DNA of 64,000 nt from G963663315 sp965214205 (GCA_965214205.1 OZ243941.1:682001-746000); one strand, 5' to 3'. Counted from the stretch's first letter, positions 1 through 9,685 are shown. Made by a program: numbers and translations. Notes: generated by a model not told the origin, from the sequence alone.

Positions 1-595
1 CGTCCAGACCCGCATTGACACCAAAAGCCAGTCCCTCGGATAACCCCTGAACCAGTCCGGCAATACATATCTGGTTGACCATCTTGGTTAGCTGGCCGGA
101 GCCTGCCGCTCCCATCAGCAGCGCAGCCCGCGCAAAACAGTCGATCAGCGGTTTAGCCCGGTCGAACACTGCTTGATCGCCCCCGACCATCACTGTCAAT
201 ATTCCGTTTTCGGCGCCCGCCTGCCCGCCGGAAACCGGGGCGTCGAGAAAGCCGAAACCATTTCCCCCGGCATGGTCGTATAACTCTCTCGCGACATTGG
301 CGGAGGCGGTTGTGTGATCAATAAAGATCGCGCCGCGCCGGATTGAGCTGAATGCGCCGTCTGTGCCGGTGGTCACACTGCGCAGGTCATCATCATTACC
401 CACGCAGCAAAACACGAAATCAGCGTCTGTTGCAGCCTGGGCCGGAGTCAACGCATGGGCGCCGCCATATTCAGCGACCCACTTTTCAGCTTTTGCGGTG
501 GTTCGGTTATAAACACAAACCGAATGACCGGCTCTGGCCAGATGCCCGGCCATTGGATAACCCATAACGCCAAGACCAATAAAAGAGACTTTCAT
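1..595 (-). CDS. 3-hydroxyisobutyrate dehydrogenase-family oxidoreductase, 3' end cut by window
   Basis: NAD(P)-dependent beta-hydroxyacid dehydrogenase, a cytosolic enzyme that oxidises a short 3-hydroxyacid (3-hydroxyisobutyrate, tartronate semialdehyde or a relative). About 198 codons are present; the frame runs off position 1, so roughly the last third is missing. The translated N-terminus carries the Rossmann motif GLGVMG (residues 7-12), the substrate-binding block APVSGG (119-124) and the catalytic-lysine region TKMVNQ (170-175). The start is the ATG at 595-593. It points the same way as lptG but lies downstream of it with a 53-base gap. The family is clear; the exact substrate cannot be told from sequence. 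Confidence 0.88.
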   Translation of the reverse strand, partial: MKVSFIGLGVMGYPMAGHLARAGHSVCVYNRTTAKAEKWVAEYGGAHALTPAQAATDADFVFCCVGNDDDLRSVTTGTDGAFSSIRRGAIFIDHTTASANVARELYDHAGGNGFGFLDAPVSGGQAGAENGILTVMVGGDQAVFDRAKPLIDCFARAALLMGAAGSGQLTKMVNQICIAGLVQGLSEGLAFGVNAGLD

Positions 596-648
596 ACTGT
601 TATTCCAATCATTTATTTCAATACAGGAGGGCGGTGACCATAACCCAA

Positions 649-1716
649 TCATACCCTCCGCACAAGTACAATCGCCCCGAGCAGGAATACCGCGACGGGA
701 GCGGTGGCGCCCAGCAAGGGAGGCAGGTTGCTGGCAAGAACAAAGTGGCCGAAGCCGTTGTTGACGACATAAAAGCCGATACCGAGCATGATGCCGATAA
801 ACAGGTTTCTTTCCAGGCCACCAGAGCGCACATTCACGAAAACGAAGGGGATGGCCAGAATGATCATCATGGCTGTGGAAAGCGGCAACATGATCTTGTT
901 CCAGAACGCAAGCTCGTAGAGGTCGGTTTTTTGCTGGTTATTGTCCAGGTGCTGGATATAGCGGTTCAACTGGATAAATGAGAGTTGTTCCGGTTTGATC
1001 AGGAACACGGACAGGATATCCGGCGTAACCCGGGAGTCCCATTTCGCTGAATCAGTGGTTGAAGTCTCTGTCTTCCCCGAGTCCGGGTTAATCCGGGTGA
1101 CTTTGACGTTGCCCAGTACCCAATGATCCTCGACGAAGGCGCCTTTTGCGGCTTCAACCATCAATTCCAGCCTCCTGTTTTCATCGAAGTGGAACAATTT
1201 GACTTTCAGCAGCGTCAGGTCTGGCAGCACTTCACGGATGTTTACATAGGTTTGCGAATCACGCATCCAGAGACCGGTGGCGGTATGCTGTTTGATGTCC
1301 TGTTGCATGGTTTCGGCCCGGCCCCGTTGCGCCCAGGTCTCCGTATAGGGGGAAACCAGCTCGCCGATGAGAATGGCCGCGGCCATGAAAAACGCGCCGG
1401 TTTTCAGGGTTGCAATGGTGACCTGGGAAATTGAAATCCCGCTGGCGCGCATTACGACCAGCTCTGAACCATTGGCCAATATGGACAGTCCGATGATGGC
1501 GCCGAGCAATGCCGCCATCGGGAACAGTTCGTAAATCATGCGCGGGATTGTCAAGGCGACGTAGGTGAGGGCGGCCATCAGGTCGTAATTCCCTTTTCCC
1601 AGATTGGAGAGCTCGTCCAGCAGATTGACCAGCGTGAACAGCCCGAGTAACGCCAGCAGGGAAATCAGGCCATATTGCAGAATGATCAGTCCGAGATATC
1701 GGTTGAGAATCGACAT
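649..1716 (-). CDS. lptG: LPS export ABC transporter permease LptG
   Basis: Inner-membrane permease of the LptB2FGC complex, which extracts lipopolysaccharide and passes it to the LptA bridge. The 355-residue protein has three hydrophobic segments in the first ~110 residues, a soluble periplasmic domain, and three more segments at the C-terminus, the LptF/G arrangement. The frame is open upstream to 1950, but the ATG at 1716 is chosen because it overlaps the lptF stop by one base (TGATG) and gives the expected N-terminus MSILNRYLG. It is translationally coupled to lptF. Length matches the family. Confidence 0.95.
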   Translation of the reverse strand: MSILNRYLGLIILQYGLISLLALLGLFTLVNLLDELSNLGKGNYDLMAALTYVALTIPRMIYELFPMAALLGAIIGLSILANGSELVVMRASGISISQVTIATLKTGAFFMAAAILIGELVSPYTETWAQRGRAETMQQDIKQHTATGLWMRDSQTYVNIREVLPDLTLLKVKLFHFDENRRLELMVEAAKGAFVEDHWVLGNVKVTRINPDSGKTETSTTDSAKWDSRVTPDILSVFLIKPEQLSFIQLNRYIQHLDNNQQKTDLYELAFWNKIMLPLSTAMMIILAIPFVFVNVRSGGLERNLFIGIMLGIGFYVVNNGFGHFVLASNLPPLLGATAPVAVFLLGAIVLVRRV

Positions 1717-2810
1717 CAGGCTCTCAATCCCGGCAGCAGTCTCAGGTTGCGGCTGCGTCTTGCGAAGAGGTAAGCGGCGGCAGTCAGGAACAAGAGGTGA
1801 ATGGCCCACAGGGAAAGATGCGGGTGAAACTCCCCGCGTTTGATCAGGGCAATTCCCACTCCCAGCGCGTTGAAATACGCAAAGTAGACCAGTAATGCCG
1901 GAATCATTCCAGGGAATCGCTTTTTCCGGTAGGTCTGGCTCGAAAAGCAAAGCGCGAAAACCATCAAAATCGGCAGCATGACAATTTTCGCGATTCTCCA
2001 GTGGAGTTCGCCCGCGGCCGCTCGCTGATGTCCCGATTGTTCAAGCAGGGTAGTCGTAGGGCGAGCCTTGACCGGCAATCCGATGTTGTCGGCGTTCGGT
2101 CGGGGTTTCAGTCGGAGGGAGTAAGAGTCAAAATCAAGCAATGTGTATTGATCGTCCCCGGCGGCGCCACTGTAGCGCGAGCCATCGACAAGCTCCAGAA
2201 AATCGGTATTGGTTTGCTCGTCTGTGGTCCTGTATCCGGATGCCGCCACGACCACATCATCCTGATTTTCACCTGCGGTATAAATGAAGATATTTTTGAA
2301 TATGCCGGTTTCCGGGTGCCGGCTTTCCACGAAATAAACGCCGTTGCCCTGTTTGGTTTCGGTAAATACCCCGGGGACAATGCCTGTCATGTCAGAACGG
2401 TTTTTGTCGGTGAATTCCATGACACGCACGGTTTCGGCCGATAGCGGCGACAGGTAGAGTGATAACACGGCCACCACGGAACCCGTTATTGCAAACAACA
2501 CGACCACAGGACGCAGGAATGTGTTCATACCGACCCCGCAGGCATTGATCACCGTGAGTTCGTTATCGCGAATCCATCTGCTCATGACCAGCAAGGTGGA
2601 AATATAGATTACCAGTGGTACAATCAGGTCGAGATAGGTGATCAGTTTGAGCAACAACAAAACCAGAACCCTTTCCATGGCAATGCTTCCCTCGGCGGCC
2701 TGATCCAGCAAGCCAACGAGACGGACGACGAAAAATATTGAAATCAGGATAGTGGCGACCCCGGCGCAGGTTTGCAAAACCTCGCGGACGAAGGCCCGAT
2801 GGATAATCAT
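1716..2810 (-). CDS. lptF: LPS export ABC transporter permease LptF
   Basis: Partner permease of LptG in lipopolysaccharide export. The 364 residues show the N-terminal MIIHRAFVRE start typical of LptF, three membrane segments within the first ~120 residues, a periplasmic jellyroll-like region, and three C-terminal membrane segments (~270-360). It is first gene of lptFG and divergent from pepA, a conserved gammaproteobacterial arrangement. There is no Shine-Dalgarno sequence before the ATG, and a good -10/-35 pair sits so close that the mRNA could be leaderless (see promoter entry). Confidence 0.95.
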   Translation of the reverse strand: MIIHRAFVREVLQTCAGVATILISIFFVVRLVGLLDQAAEGSIAMERVLVLLLLKLITYLDLIVPLVIYISTLLVMSRWIRDNELTVINACGVGMNTFLRPVVVLFAITGSVVAVLSLYLSPLSAETVRVMEFTDKNRSDMTGIVPGVFTETKQGNGVYFVESRHPETGIFKNIFIYTAGENQDDVVVAASGYRTTDEQTNTDFLELVDGSRYSGAAGDDQYTLLDFDSYSLRLKPRPNADNIGLPVKARPTTTLLEQSGHQRAAAGELHWRIAKIVMLPILMVFALCFSSQTYRKKRFPGMIPALLVYFAYFNALGVGIALIKRGEFHPHLSLWAIHLLFLTAAAYLFARRSRNLRLLPGLRA

Positions 2811-2816
2811 GTGGGT

Positions 2817-2844
2817 TTTATAATGATAGAATCATGCTGATCAA
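2817..2844 (-). promoter_or_regulatory. Putative lptF promoter, predicted leaderless start; -10 may be shared with pepA
   Basis: On the minus strand TTGATC (2844-2839), a 16-base spacer, and TATAAA (2822-2817). The last -10 base is only six bases from the lptF ATG at 2810, so transcription would begin at or next to the start codon. On the plus strand the same A/T core reads TATAAT (2819-2824) and could act as the -10 for pepA, with no good -35. Read by eye only. Confidence 0.45.
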
Positions 2845-2885
2845 TAGACCGCTCTATTCTACGTAATATCAACCGAGACGTTAAT

Positions 2886-4379
2886 ATGGATTTCTCTGCG
2901 AAGACATTGAATCTGATCAAGCAGCCTTCACAATGCATTGTTGCAGGTGTTTTCGAGGCGGGCAAGCCCGCATTGTCGCCCTCGGCCAGGGTTCTCGACA
3001 AGGCGACCGGCAAGCAGATCAGCAAACTGCTTGCCCAGGGTGACCTGTCGGGCAAACCCGGTTCCACACTGATGGTCTATGAGCCGCGGGAAATCAGCGC
3101 CAAAAGGATATTGCTGCTCGGTCTTGGCAAGAAGGACGAGGTGACGAATCAGGTCATGCGCAAGGCTGCGGTTGCGGCCGTCCGGCAACTGGACAATGGC
3201 AATATCAAAAGCGCAGACCTGGCCCTTCTGGATACGGTCAGTAATGATGAGGGTGTGACTCGTCAGGCCAGGAGCATGGTCGAGGCGATTGACGCGGCGC
3301 TCTACCGTTATGATGAAACAAAAAGCGGCAAGGAAAAAGCGCGCGTCCTGAAGAAAGTAAACATCATCGCCGGCCGGGCCGCGCTGGCGGCGGCGAAACA
3401 GGGGGTGGTCGAGGGCGCCGCGCTGGCTCATGGCGTCCGTTATTGCCGGAGGATTTCGGACCTGCCCGGCAATATATGCACTCCCGGGTATCTCGCCCGT
3501 CAGGCGAAAGCGCTGCAGAAAACCCATGAAATCAAAACCACCGTGCTCGACGAAGCACAAATGAAGCGATTGAAAATGGGGTCGTTGCTATCGGTATCCA
3601 GAGGCAGCCGCGAACCGGCGAAATTGATTGTAATGGAGTACCGGGGGGGAGACCCCGTGGACAACCCGGTGGTTCTGATCGGCAAGGGACTGACCTTCGA
3701 CGCCGGAGGAATATCGATCAAGCCGGCTGCCGCCATGGATGAAATGAAGTACGACATGTGCGGCGGCGCCAGCGTATTCGGAGCGCTGATTGCCGTGTCG
3801 GAGATGGAATTGCCAATCAATGTGGTCGGCATCATCCCGAGCAGCGAAAACCTGCCCGACGGCGCCGCCAACAAACCGGGCGATATTGTCACGAGCATGT
3901 CCGGGACCACCATCGAGATACTCAATACCGATGCCGAAGGTCGTCTGATTCTGTGTGATGCGATGACTTATGCGGAACGCTATAAACCGGCGGCCGTGGT
4001 GGATATTGCAACTCTGACCGGGGCCTGTATCATTGCGCTGGGCCATCACGCGAGCGGATTGTTCAGTAACAGCGACAAGCTGGCCGAACAGTTGCTGACC
4101 GCGGGCGAAGAAGCTGGTGACCGGGCCTGGCAGTTACCGCTCTGGGAAGACTACTCGAAGCAGTTGAGGAGCAATTTCGCGGATCTGGCCAATATCGGCG
4201 GCCGCAGCGCGGGTTCCGTGACCGCGGCCTGCTTTTTGAAACACTTTGCCGGGAAATATGACTGGGCCCATCTGGATGTCGCGGGAACCGCCTGGAAATC
4301 GGGCGATCCCAAAGGCGCCACAGGGCGGCCGGTCCCCTTGCTGGTCGAGTTTCTGATGACTCGAGCCAGACAGAAATAA
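2886..4379 (+). CDS. pepA: Cytosol leucyl aminopeptidase PepA
   Basis: Hexameric M17 metallo-aminopeptidase that removes N-terminal residues from peptides; in E. coli it also acts as a DNA-binding accessory protein. The 497 residues are close to E. coli length. The C-terminal catalytic domain shows GKGLTFDAGG (around residue 266) with metal ligands and the family signature NTDAEGRL (around residue 348). The ATG at 2886 is the first start after the divergent lptF promoter region; the ribosome binding site is weak. It is followed by holC and valS as in many gammaproteobacteria. Confidence 0.96.
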   Translation: MDFSAKTLNLIKQPSQCIVAGVFEAGKPALSPSARVLDKATGKQISKLLAQGDLSGKPGSTLMVYEPREISAKRILLLGLGKKDEVTNQVMRKAAVAAVRQLDNGNIKSADLALLDTVSNDEGVTRQARSMVEAIDAALYRYDETKSGKEKARVLKKVNIIAGRAALAAAKQGVVEGAALAHGVRYCRRISDLPGNICTPGYLARQAKALQKTHEIKTTVLDEAQMKRLKMGSLLSVSRGSREPAKLIVMEYRGGDPVDNPVVLIGKGLTFDAGGISIKPAAAMDEMKYDMCGGASVFGALIAVSEMELPINVVGIIPSSENLPDGAANKPGDIVTSMSGTTIEILNTDAEGRLILCDAMTYAERYKPAAVVDIATLTGACIIALGHHASGLFSNSDKLAEQLLTAGEEAGDRAWQLPLWEDYSKQLRSNFADLANIGGRSAGSVTAACFLKHFAGKYDWAHLDVAGTAWKSGDPKGATGRPVPLLVEFLMTRARQK

Positions 4380-4406
4380 ACCGGGGCGGTCGTTCATACT
4401 GACACC

Positions 4407-4859
4407 ATGCGGCAGGTGAATTTCCATATCCTGGAAAATGAGGATTACAAAGGAAAGCTGCGCTATGCCTGTCGTCTTGTGCGCGAAGCTTATGGGCAGG
4501 GCATGAAAGTGAATATCCGAACCTCGAATCCCGATCAGAGCAGTCAGCTTGACGCCATGTTGTGGACATTTTCCCAGGGCAGTTTCATTCCCCACGCCAT
4601 AGCCGGAGCGGAGCGGGAGCGGCTTGATCGGGATGATTACCCGGTGCAGTTGGGTGAACATGTCGGCGAAGAACCGCGCGAAGACGAAATCGTGGACGCG
4701 CTCATCAACCTGTGCCAGCAACCCTGCCCGCGCCCGGATCAATATGCCCGTGTTGACGAGGTGGTTTGCTCGGACCCGGCGGACAAGCAGGCGGCGCGCG
4801 CCCGTTTCCGGGGTTATCGAAACCAGGGTATCGAGCCGGATACCCGCCGGATTGCCTGA
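4407..4859 (+). CDS. holC: DNA polymerase III chi subunit HolC
   Basis: Chi subunit of the clamp-loader complex, which links the replicase to single-strand binding protein. The 150-residue product has the normal chi length, begins MRQVNFHILE, and contains the conserved stretches AMLWTFSQGSFIPHA and DEIVDALINL. It lies between pepA and valS, the standard position. Its stop lies four bases before the valS start chosen here, so the pair is probably co-translated. The identification rests on both sequence and neighbourhood. Confidence 0.9.
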   Translation: MRQVNFHILENEDYKGKLRYACRLVREAYGQGMKVNIRTSNPDQSSQLDAMLWTFSQGSFIPHAIAGAERERLDRDDYPVQLGEHVGEEPREDEIVDALINLCQQPCPRPDQYARVDEVVCSDPADKQAARARFRGYRNQGIEPDTRRIA

Positions 4860-4863
4860 ACCA

Positions 4864-7740
4864 GTGCCCATCGACAAGTCCTACAATCCCCATCAGGTCG
4901 AGACCAAGTGGTATAGCCACTGGGAGGAAGCCGGTCATTTTGCGCCTTCAGGCCAGGCCGCCGACCCGTATTGCATCGTCATCCCCCCGCCTAACGTCAC
5001 CGGTAGCCTGCACATGGGCCATGCGTTTCAGGACACGATCATGGATGCCCTGATTCGGTACCATCGCATGCTCGGTGACAACACGCTCTGGCAGCCGGGT
5101 ATGGATCATGCGGGTATCGCGACCCAGATGGTGGTCGAACGATTGATCAACGCGGAGGGGAAGACACGCCATGACTACGGTCGGGAGAAGTTCATAGAGA
5201 AGGTCTGGCAGTGGAAAAATGAGTCCGGAGGCATGATTACCCGTCAACTGCGGCGGATGGGGGCCTCGGCTGATTGGGAGCATGAGCGGTTCACCATGGA
5301 TCCCGGGTTAAGCCGCGCGGTCAGTGAAGTGTTCGCGCAGCTTTATGACGAAGGCATTATTTATCGCGGCAAACGACTGGTAAACTGGGACCCGGTCCTG
5401 CATACGGCGTTGTCTGACCTCGAAGTCCTGTCCGGGGAGGAGGACGGCAGCCTGTGGCATTTGCGTTATCCGATTGTGGATGGTGACGGCTGGGTCACGG
5501 TCGCCACCACGCGCCCGGAAACCATGCTGGGGGACAGCGCGGTCGCGGTTCACCCGGAGGATGAGAAATATCGGGCATTGATCGGCAAATGGGTTGAACT
5601 GCCATTGACCGGGCGCCGGATACCGGTCATCGCCGACCACTATGTGGACCCCGCTTTCGGCTCAGGCTGCGTCAAGATCACCCCGGCCCATGATTTCAAT
5701 GACTATCAGGTATGGACCCGGCACCGGAATGCCCCGGCAATCCGCGAACAGATTCACGAGGGGTTGATCAATGTGTTCACGGCGGACGCGGGCATACGGG
5801 AAAACATCAACGACCGGGACCTGAGCGAAGGCGAATTGATTCCGGCGGATTATGTCGGTCTGGACCGGTTTGCGGCCAGAGACGCGATTGTCGTCGATCT
5901 TCAGCGACAGGGGCTGCTGGACCGGATAGATGATCACAAGCTGATGGTTCCGCGAGGGGACCGCTCAGGGGCAGTGGTCGAACCGTTCCTGACCGATCAG
6001 TGGTATGTCGACCTGACCCGGGAAACCCTGGATGACGGCCGGCCGGGGGGAAAGACCCGGATAGTCGCGCCGTCAATCGACGCCGTGAAAAGCGGAGCCA
6101 TTGAATTTGTGCCGTCAAACTGGAGCAAGACCTATTTTCAATGGATGGAGAATATCGAAGACTGGTGCATTTCTCGTCAAATCTGGTGGGGGCACAGGAT
6201 ACCGGCCTGGTATGACGAAAGCGGGAATATTTTCGTGGGCGTGGATGAATCGGCTGTCCGGGCGAAATACCGGATTGCCGATGAGGTCGAATTGCGGCAG
6301 GACGAGGATGTGCTTGATACCTGGTTCAGTTCGGCGTTATGGCCCTTCTCCACACTGGGATGGCCTGCGGCTACAGACCGACTGAATACGTTTTATCCAA
6401 CCAGTGTACTGGTGACGGGTTTTGACATCATCTTTTTCTGGGTGGCCCGGATGATCATGTTTGGAATGCGGTTCATGGACGAGGTTCCGTTCCACCAGGT
6501 CTACATTCATGGCCTGATTCGTGATTCGCATGGACAGAAAATGTCGAAGTCCAAGGGTAATGTGCTGGACCCGATTGATCTGATTGATGGCATTGAGCTT
6601 GAACCGCTGGTGGAGAAGCGAATCCAGGGCATGATGCAGCCCCACCTGCGGGAAAGGATCGAGCGCCAGACACGTCAGGACTTCCCGGATGGGATTCCGG
6701 GTTTTGGCACCGATGCCCTGCGCTTCACATTCATGGCGCTGGCATCGAATGGCCGCGACATTAATTTTGATCTCGGCAGGACTGAGGGCTACCGCAATTT
6801 CTGCAACAAGATCTGGAACGCGGCCCGTTTCGTATTGATCAACACACAAGGGAAAGACTGTGGCCGAAACGGCAGTGATGTGAAGTTGTCGATGATCGAC
6901 AAGTGGATGATGTCGCAGTTACAGCGCAGCGCGAATAAAGTGCGTGAATCCATGGAGAATTATCGGTTTGATCTGGCTGCCCAGGAAATCCATGACCTGA
7001 TCTGGAATAAATACTGCGGCTGGTACCTGGAGCTCAGCAAACCGGTACTGAACAGCCCGGACTGTGCCCCGGCGTTGCAGGTCGGCAGCCGACAGACGCT
7101 GGTTCGCGTGCTTGAGTCGGTTTTGCGGTTGCTGCATCCGATCATGCCGTTTATCACCGAGGAAATCTGGCAGCAGGTTGCGCCCCTGGCGGGCAGGACG
7201 GGTGAAACCATCATGACCCGGCCTTACCCCCGGTCCGACGAATCCCGGATTGACCGGGACGTGGAGCGCGAAATGGACTGGGTCATGCAATTCATACTCG
7301 GCATCCGGAAAATCAAGGGCGAGATGGATGTTTCACCCGGCCGATACGTGCCGGTTTTATTGGCCGGGGCCACGAGCCGGGACTTGGAAATGCTGGAGAG
7401 AAATCGGACATACCTTGATGCGGGCGGCAGGACCGAAAGCATTGTCGCGCTCCGGGAATCGGATGAGGAACCCGAATCGGCGGTGTTTATCGTGGGCGAG
7501 ATGAAGATATTGATCCCCCTCGCCGGGCTGATTGACAAACAGGCGGAGGCAGAACGCCTGGACAAGCAGGCGCAACAGATTGACAGCGAGCTTGTTCGGG
7601 TCCGGGGAAAACTGGAGAACGAGCAGTTTGTCGCCAGAGCGCCGGCCCAGGTAGTCGAAAAAGAGCGACAAAAACTGATTGATCTAGCGTCGAAAGGCCG
7701 GGTCATCAAACAGCAACTGGAAAAAATATCTTCCCTTTAG
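4864..7740 (+). CDS. valS: Valyl-tRNA synthetase ValS
   Basis: Class I aminoacyl-tRNA synthetase charging tRNA-Val, with an editing domain. The HIGH-type motif HMGH is near residue 50 (PPNVTGSLHMGH), the KMSKS loop near residue 558, and the last ~65 residues form the charged C-terminal coiled coil. The open frame extends back to 4624 inside holC, but the GTG at 4864, four bases after the holC stop, gives MPIDKSYNPHQVE, the expected ValS N-terminus, and 958 residues (E. coli 951). TTG at 4852 is an alternative. Confidence 0.95.
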   Translation: MPIDKSYNPHQVETKWYSHWEEAGHFAPSGQAADPYCIVIPPPNVTGSLHMGHAFQDTIMDALIRYHRMLGDNTLWQPGMDHAGIATQMVVERLINAEGKTRHDYGREKFIEKVWQWKNESGGMITRQLRRMGASADWEHERFTMDPGLSRAVSEVFAQLYDEGIIYRGKRLVNWDPVLHTALSDLEVLSGEEDGSLWHLRYPIVDGDGWVTVATTRPETMLGDSAVAVHPEDEKYRALIGKWVELPLTGRRIPVIADHYVDPAFGSGCVKITPAHDFNDYQVWTRHRNAPAIREQIHEGLINVFTADAGIRENINDRDLSEGELIPADYVGLDRFAARDAIVVDLQRQGLLDRIDDHKLMVPRGDRSGAVVEPFLTDQWYVDLTRETLDDGRPGGKTRIVAPSIDAVKSGAIEFVPSNWSKTYFQWMENIEDWCISRQIWWGHRIPAWYDESGNIFVGVDESAVRAKYRIADEVELRQDEDVLDTWFSSALWPFSTLGWPAATDRLNTFYPTSVLVTGFDIIFFWVARMIMFGMRFMDEVPFHQVYIHGLIRDSHGQKMSKSKGNVLDPIDLIDGIELEPLVEKRIQGMMQPHLRERIERQTRQDFPDGIPGFGTDALRFTFMALASNGRDINFDLGRTEGYRNFCNKIWNAARFVLINTQGKDCGRNGSDVKLSMIDKWMMSQLQRSANKVRESMENYRFDLAAQEIHDLIWNKYCGWYLELSKPVLNSPDCAPALQVGSRQTLVRVLESVLRLLHPIMPFITEEIWQQVAPLAGRTGETIMTRPYPRSDESRIDRDVEREMDWVMQFILGIRKIKGEMDVSPGRYVPVLLAGATSRDLEMLERNRTYLDAGGRTESIVALRESDEEPESAVFIVGEMKILIPLAGLIDKQAEAERLDKQAQQIDSELVRVRGKLENEQFVARAPAQVVEKERQKLIDLASKGRVIKQQLEKISSL

Positions 7741-7828
7741 AAACAGGAGGCGGTATCCATATCGACCATTGTGTGACATCGAATCACCGAATCAATGATG
7801 GATAGGAAACCGGCTGTGAACAGGGTAA

Positions 7829-7865
7829 GATTTGCAACCGGGTATTTTATTGGTTGATCTGCAAC
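7829..7865 (+). repeat. Direct repeat GAT(T/C)TGCAACC upstream of fabA
   Basis: Two copies of an 11-base word, at 7829-7839 and 7855-7865, one mismatch apart, 26 bases start to start, the second ending eight bases before the fabA ATG. The spacing of about 2.5 helical turns and the place in the fabA leader allow a regulator site or a tandem RNA element. It does not match a fatty-acid regulator site I can name. Confidence 0.3.
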
Positions 7866-7872
7866 CCTGAAC

Positions 7873-8397
7873 ATGAATTCGAACCTCGACAAGAACCAGT
7901 ACAGCAAGGAAGAACTGCTCGCCTGTGGTCATGGTGAGTTGTTTGGTTCCGGTAACGCGCAGTTGCCCCTGCCGAATATGCTGATGTTTGACCGTATCAC
8001 CCATATTGACAAAGACGGCGGCAAATTCGGCAAGGGATGCGTGATTGCCGAGTTGGATATTCTCCCGGATCTGTGGTTTTTCGACTGTCATTTCGAAGGA
8101 GACCCGGTCATGCCGGGGTGTCTGGGTCTGGACGCGCTGTGGCAGCTGGTCGGCTTTTCCCTGGGATGGAGAGGGGGAAAGGGGCATGGCCGGGCGCTCG
8201 GTTCCGGTGAAACCAGATTCAGCGGCCAGATAACCCCCGACAACGAACTGGTGACCTATAAAATCGACTTCAAGCGGGTGATCATGCGCAGCTTGGTGAT
8301 GGGAATTGCAGATGGAGAGGTTTTGGTGGATGGCAAGCAGGTCTACGTCTGCAAGGGCCTGCGAGTGGGTTTGTTTCAAAATGTGGAGTCATTTTGA
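7873..8397 (+). CDS. fabA: 3-hydroxydecanoyl-ACP dehydratase/isomerase FabA
   Basis: Bifunctional dehydratase and trans-2/cis-3 isomerase that opens the anaerobic route to unsaturated fatty acids. The 174-residue hot-dog protein has the active-site histidine in CHFEGDPVMPGC (about residue 73) and the catalytic aspartate in GLDALWQ (about residue 87). Length equals E. coli FabA. It is followed after 25 bases by fabB; the fabA-fabB pair is seen in Pseudomonas and relatives. Together they show oxygen-independent unsaturated fatty acid synthesis. Confidence 0.96.
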   Translation: MNSNLDKNQYSKEELLACGHGELFGSGNAQLPLPNMLMFDRITHIDKDGGKFGKGCVIAELDILPDLWFFDCHFEGDPVMPGCLGLDALWQLVGFSLGWRGGKGHGRALGSGETRFSGQITPDNELVTYKIDFKRVIMRSLVMGIADGEVLVDGKQVYVCKGLRVGLFQNVESF

Positions 8398-8422
8398 ATG
8401 ATTAAAGTGTGGTGAGTTTCAG

Positions 8423-9637
8423 ATGAAAAGAGTAGTAATAACCGGCTTTGGTATTGTTTGCAGTCTGGGCAACAATAAAGATGAGGTGAAACAGGCGCTG
8501 ATGTCGGGACAATCCGGCATCGCACACAGTGAGGAATACGCCGAACTCGGTATGCGTAGCCGGGTGCATGGCGCTGTCAACATTGATGCGAAGTCGATAA
8601 TAGACCGCAAGCTCTACCGTTTTATGGGAGATGCCGCCGCCTATGGTTATATTGCCATGCAGGAGGCGATCACTCATTCGGGGCTGGGGGATGACATGGT
8701 CAGCAGCGAACGGACCGGGTTGCTGTTGGGCACCGGCGGCGCCTCGCCTGAAAATATCGTCAAGGCCGCCGACACATTGCGCCAGCGGGGCGTCAAACGG
8801 GTCGGGCCTTACATGGTGACCAAAACCATGGCGAGCACGATTCCCGCCTGTGTCGGCACTGCGTTCGGGATAAAGGGGGTTTCCTATTCAATCAGTTCGG
8901 CCTGCTCCACCAGCGCCCATTGCATCGGTCATGGCGCGGAACTGATTCAGCTGGGCAAGCAGGATGTTGTGTTTGCCGGAGGAGGTGAAGAAGTCCACTG
9001 GTCGTTATCGGTACTGTTTGACGGTATGGGCGCCTTATCCTCGAATTACAATGATACCCCGCAAGAGGCGTCGAGACCTTACGACCGGGACCGGGATGGA
9101 TTCGTCATTTCTGGAGGGGCCGGCGTGGTCGTGCTCGAAGAGCTCGAACATGCCAAAAGGAGGGGAGCGCGTATTTGCGCCGAACTGGTGGGTTACGGGG
9201 CGACTTCCGATGGCTACGACATGGTGCAGCCTTCGGGTGAAGGCGCGGCCCGATGCATGAAACAGGCGATGGAGACACTGGACCGACCGGTGCAGTACAT
9301 CAATGCCCACGGCACCAGTACCCCTGTTGGCGACATCAAGGAACTGGAGGCGATTGCCAGGGTCTTCGGCGACGATTGTCCACCTATCAGCGCCACCAAG
9401 TCACTGAGCGGCCATGCCTTGGGAGCCGCCGGGGTGAACGAATCGATTTATACCCTGCTGATGATGGAGCACGGCTTTATCGCGGCTTCCGCCAACATCC
9501 GGAATCTGGACCCGGCCGCAACTGGATTCCCGATCATGGCCGAGACCAGAATCGGCATGGATATTGATGTCGCGATGAGCAACAGCTTCGGGTTCGGCGG
9601 CACGAATTGTTCACTGGTCTTTCAGAACTGGCGGTAG
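8423..9637 (+). CDS. fabB: Beta-ketoacyl-ACP synthase I FabB
   Basis: Condensing enzyme that elongates the cis-3-decenoyl intermediate made by FabA. The 404-residue thiolase-fold protein shows the active-site cysteine in SSACSTSAHC (about residue 161) and the two catalytic histidines in NAHGTSTPVGD (about 296) and SGHALGAAG (about 331). The start MKRVVITGFG is standard. Pairing with fabA separates it from a generic fabF. Confidence 0.96.
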   Translation: MKRVVITGFGIVCSLGNNKDEVKQALMSGQSGIAHSEEYAELGMRSRVHGAVNIDAKSIIDRKLYRFMGDAAAYGYIAMQEAITHSGLGDDMVSSERTGLLLGTGGASPENIVKAADTLRQRGVKRVGPYMVTKTMASTIPACVGTAFGIKGVSYSISSACSTSAHCIGHGAELIQLGKQDVVFAGGGEEVHWSLSVLFDGMGALSSNYNDTPQEASRPYDRDRDGFVISGGAGVVVLEELEHAKRRGARICAELVGYGATSDGYDMVQPSGEGAARCMKQAMETLDRPVQYINAHGTSTPVGDIKELEAIARVFGDDCPPISATKSLSGHALGAAGVNESIYTLLMMEHGFIAASANIRNLDPAATGFPIMAETRIGMDIDVAMSNSFGFGGTNCSLVFQNWR

Positions 9638-9685
9638 ACAGGGGCCGGATCGTCTGTGCGGCCGGTCGGGCAGGGTGGGGCCATC

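Noticed and set aside
4624..4863. Extended N-terminus of ValS inside holC
   Set aside because: The extra 80 residues are out-of-frame holC sequence with no synthetase features; the GTG at 4864 gives the normal ValS length.
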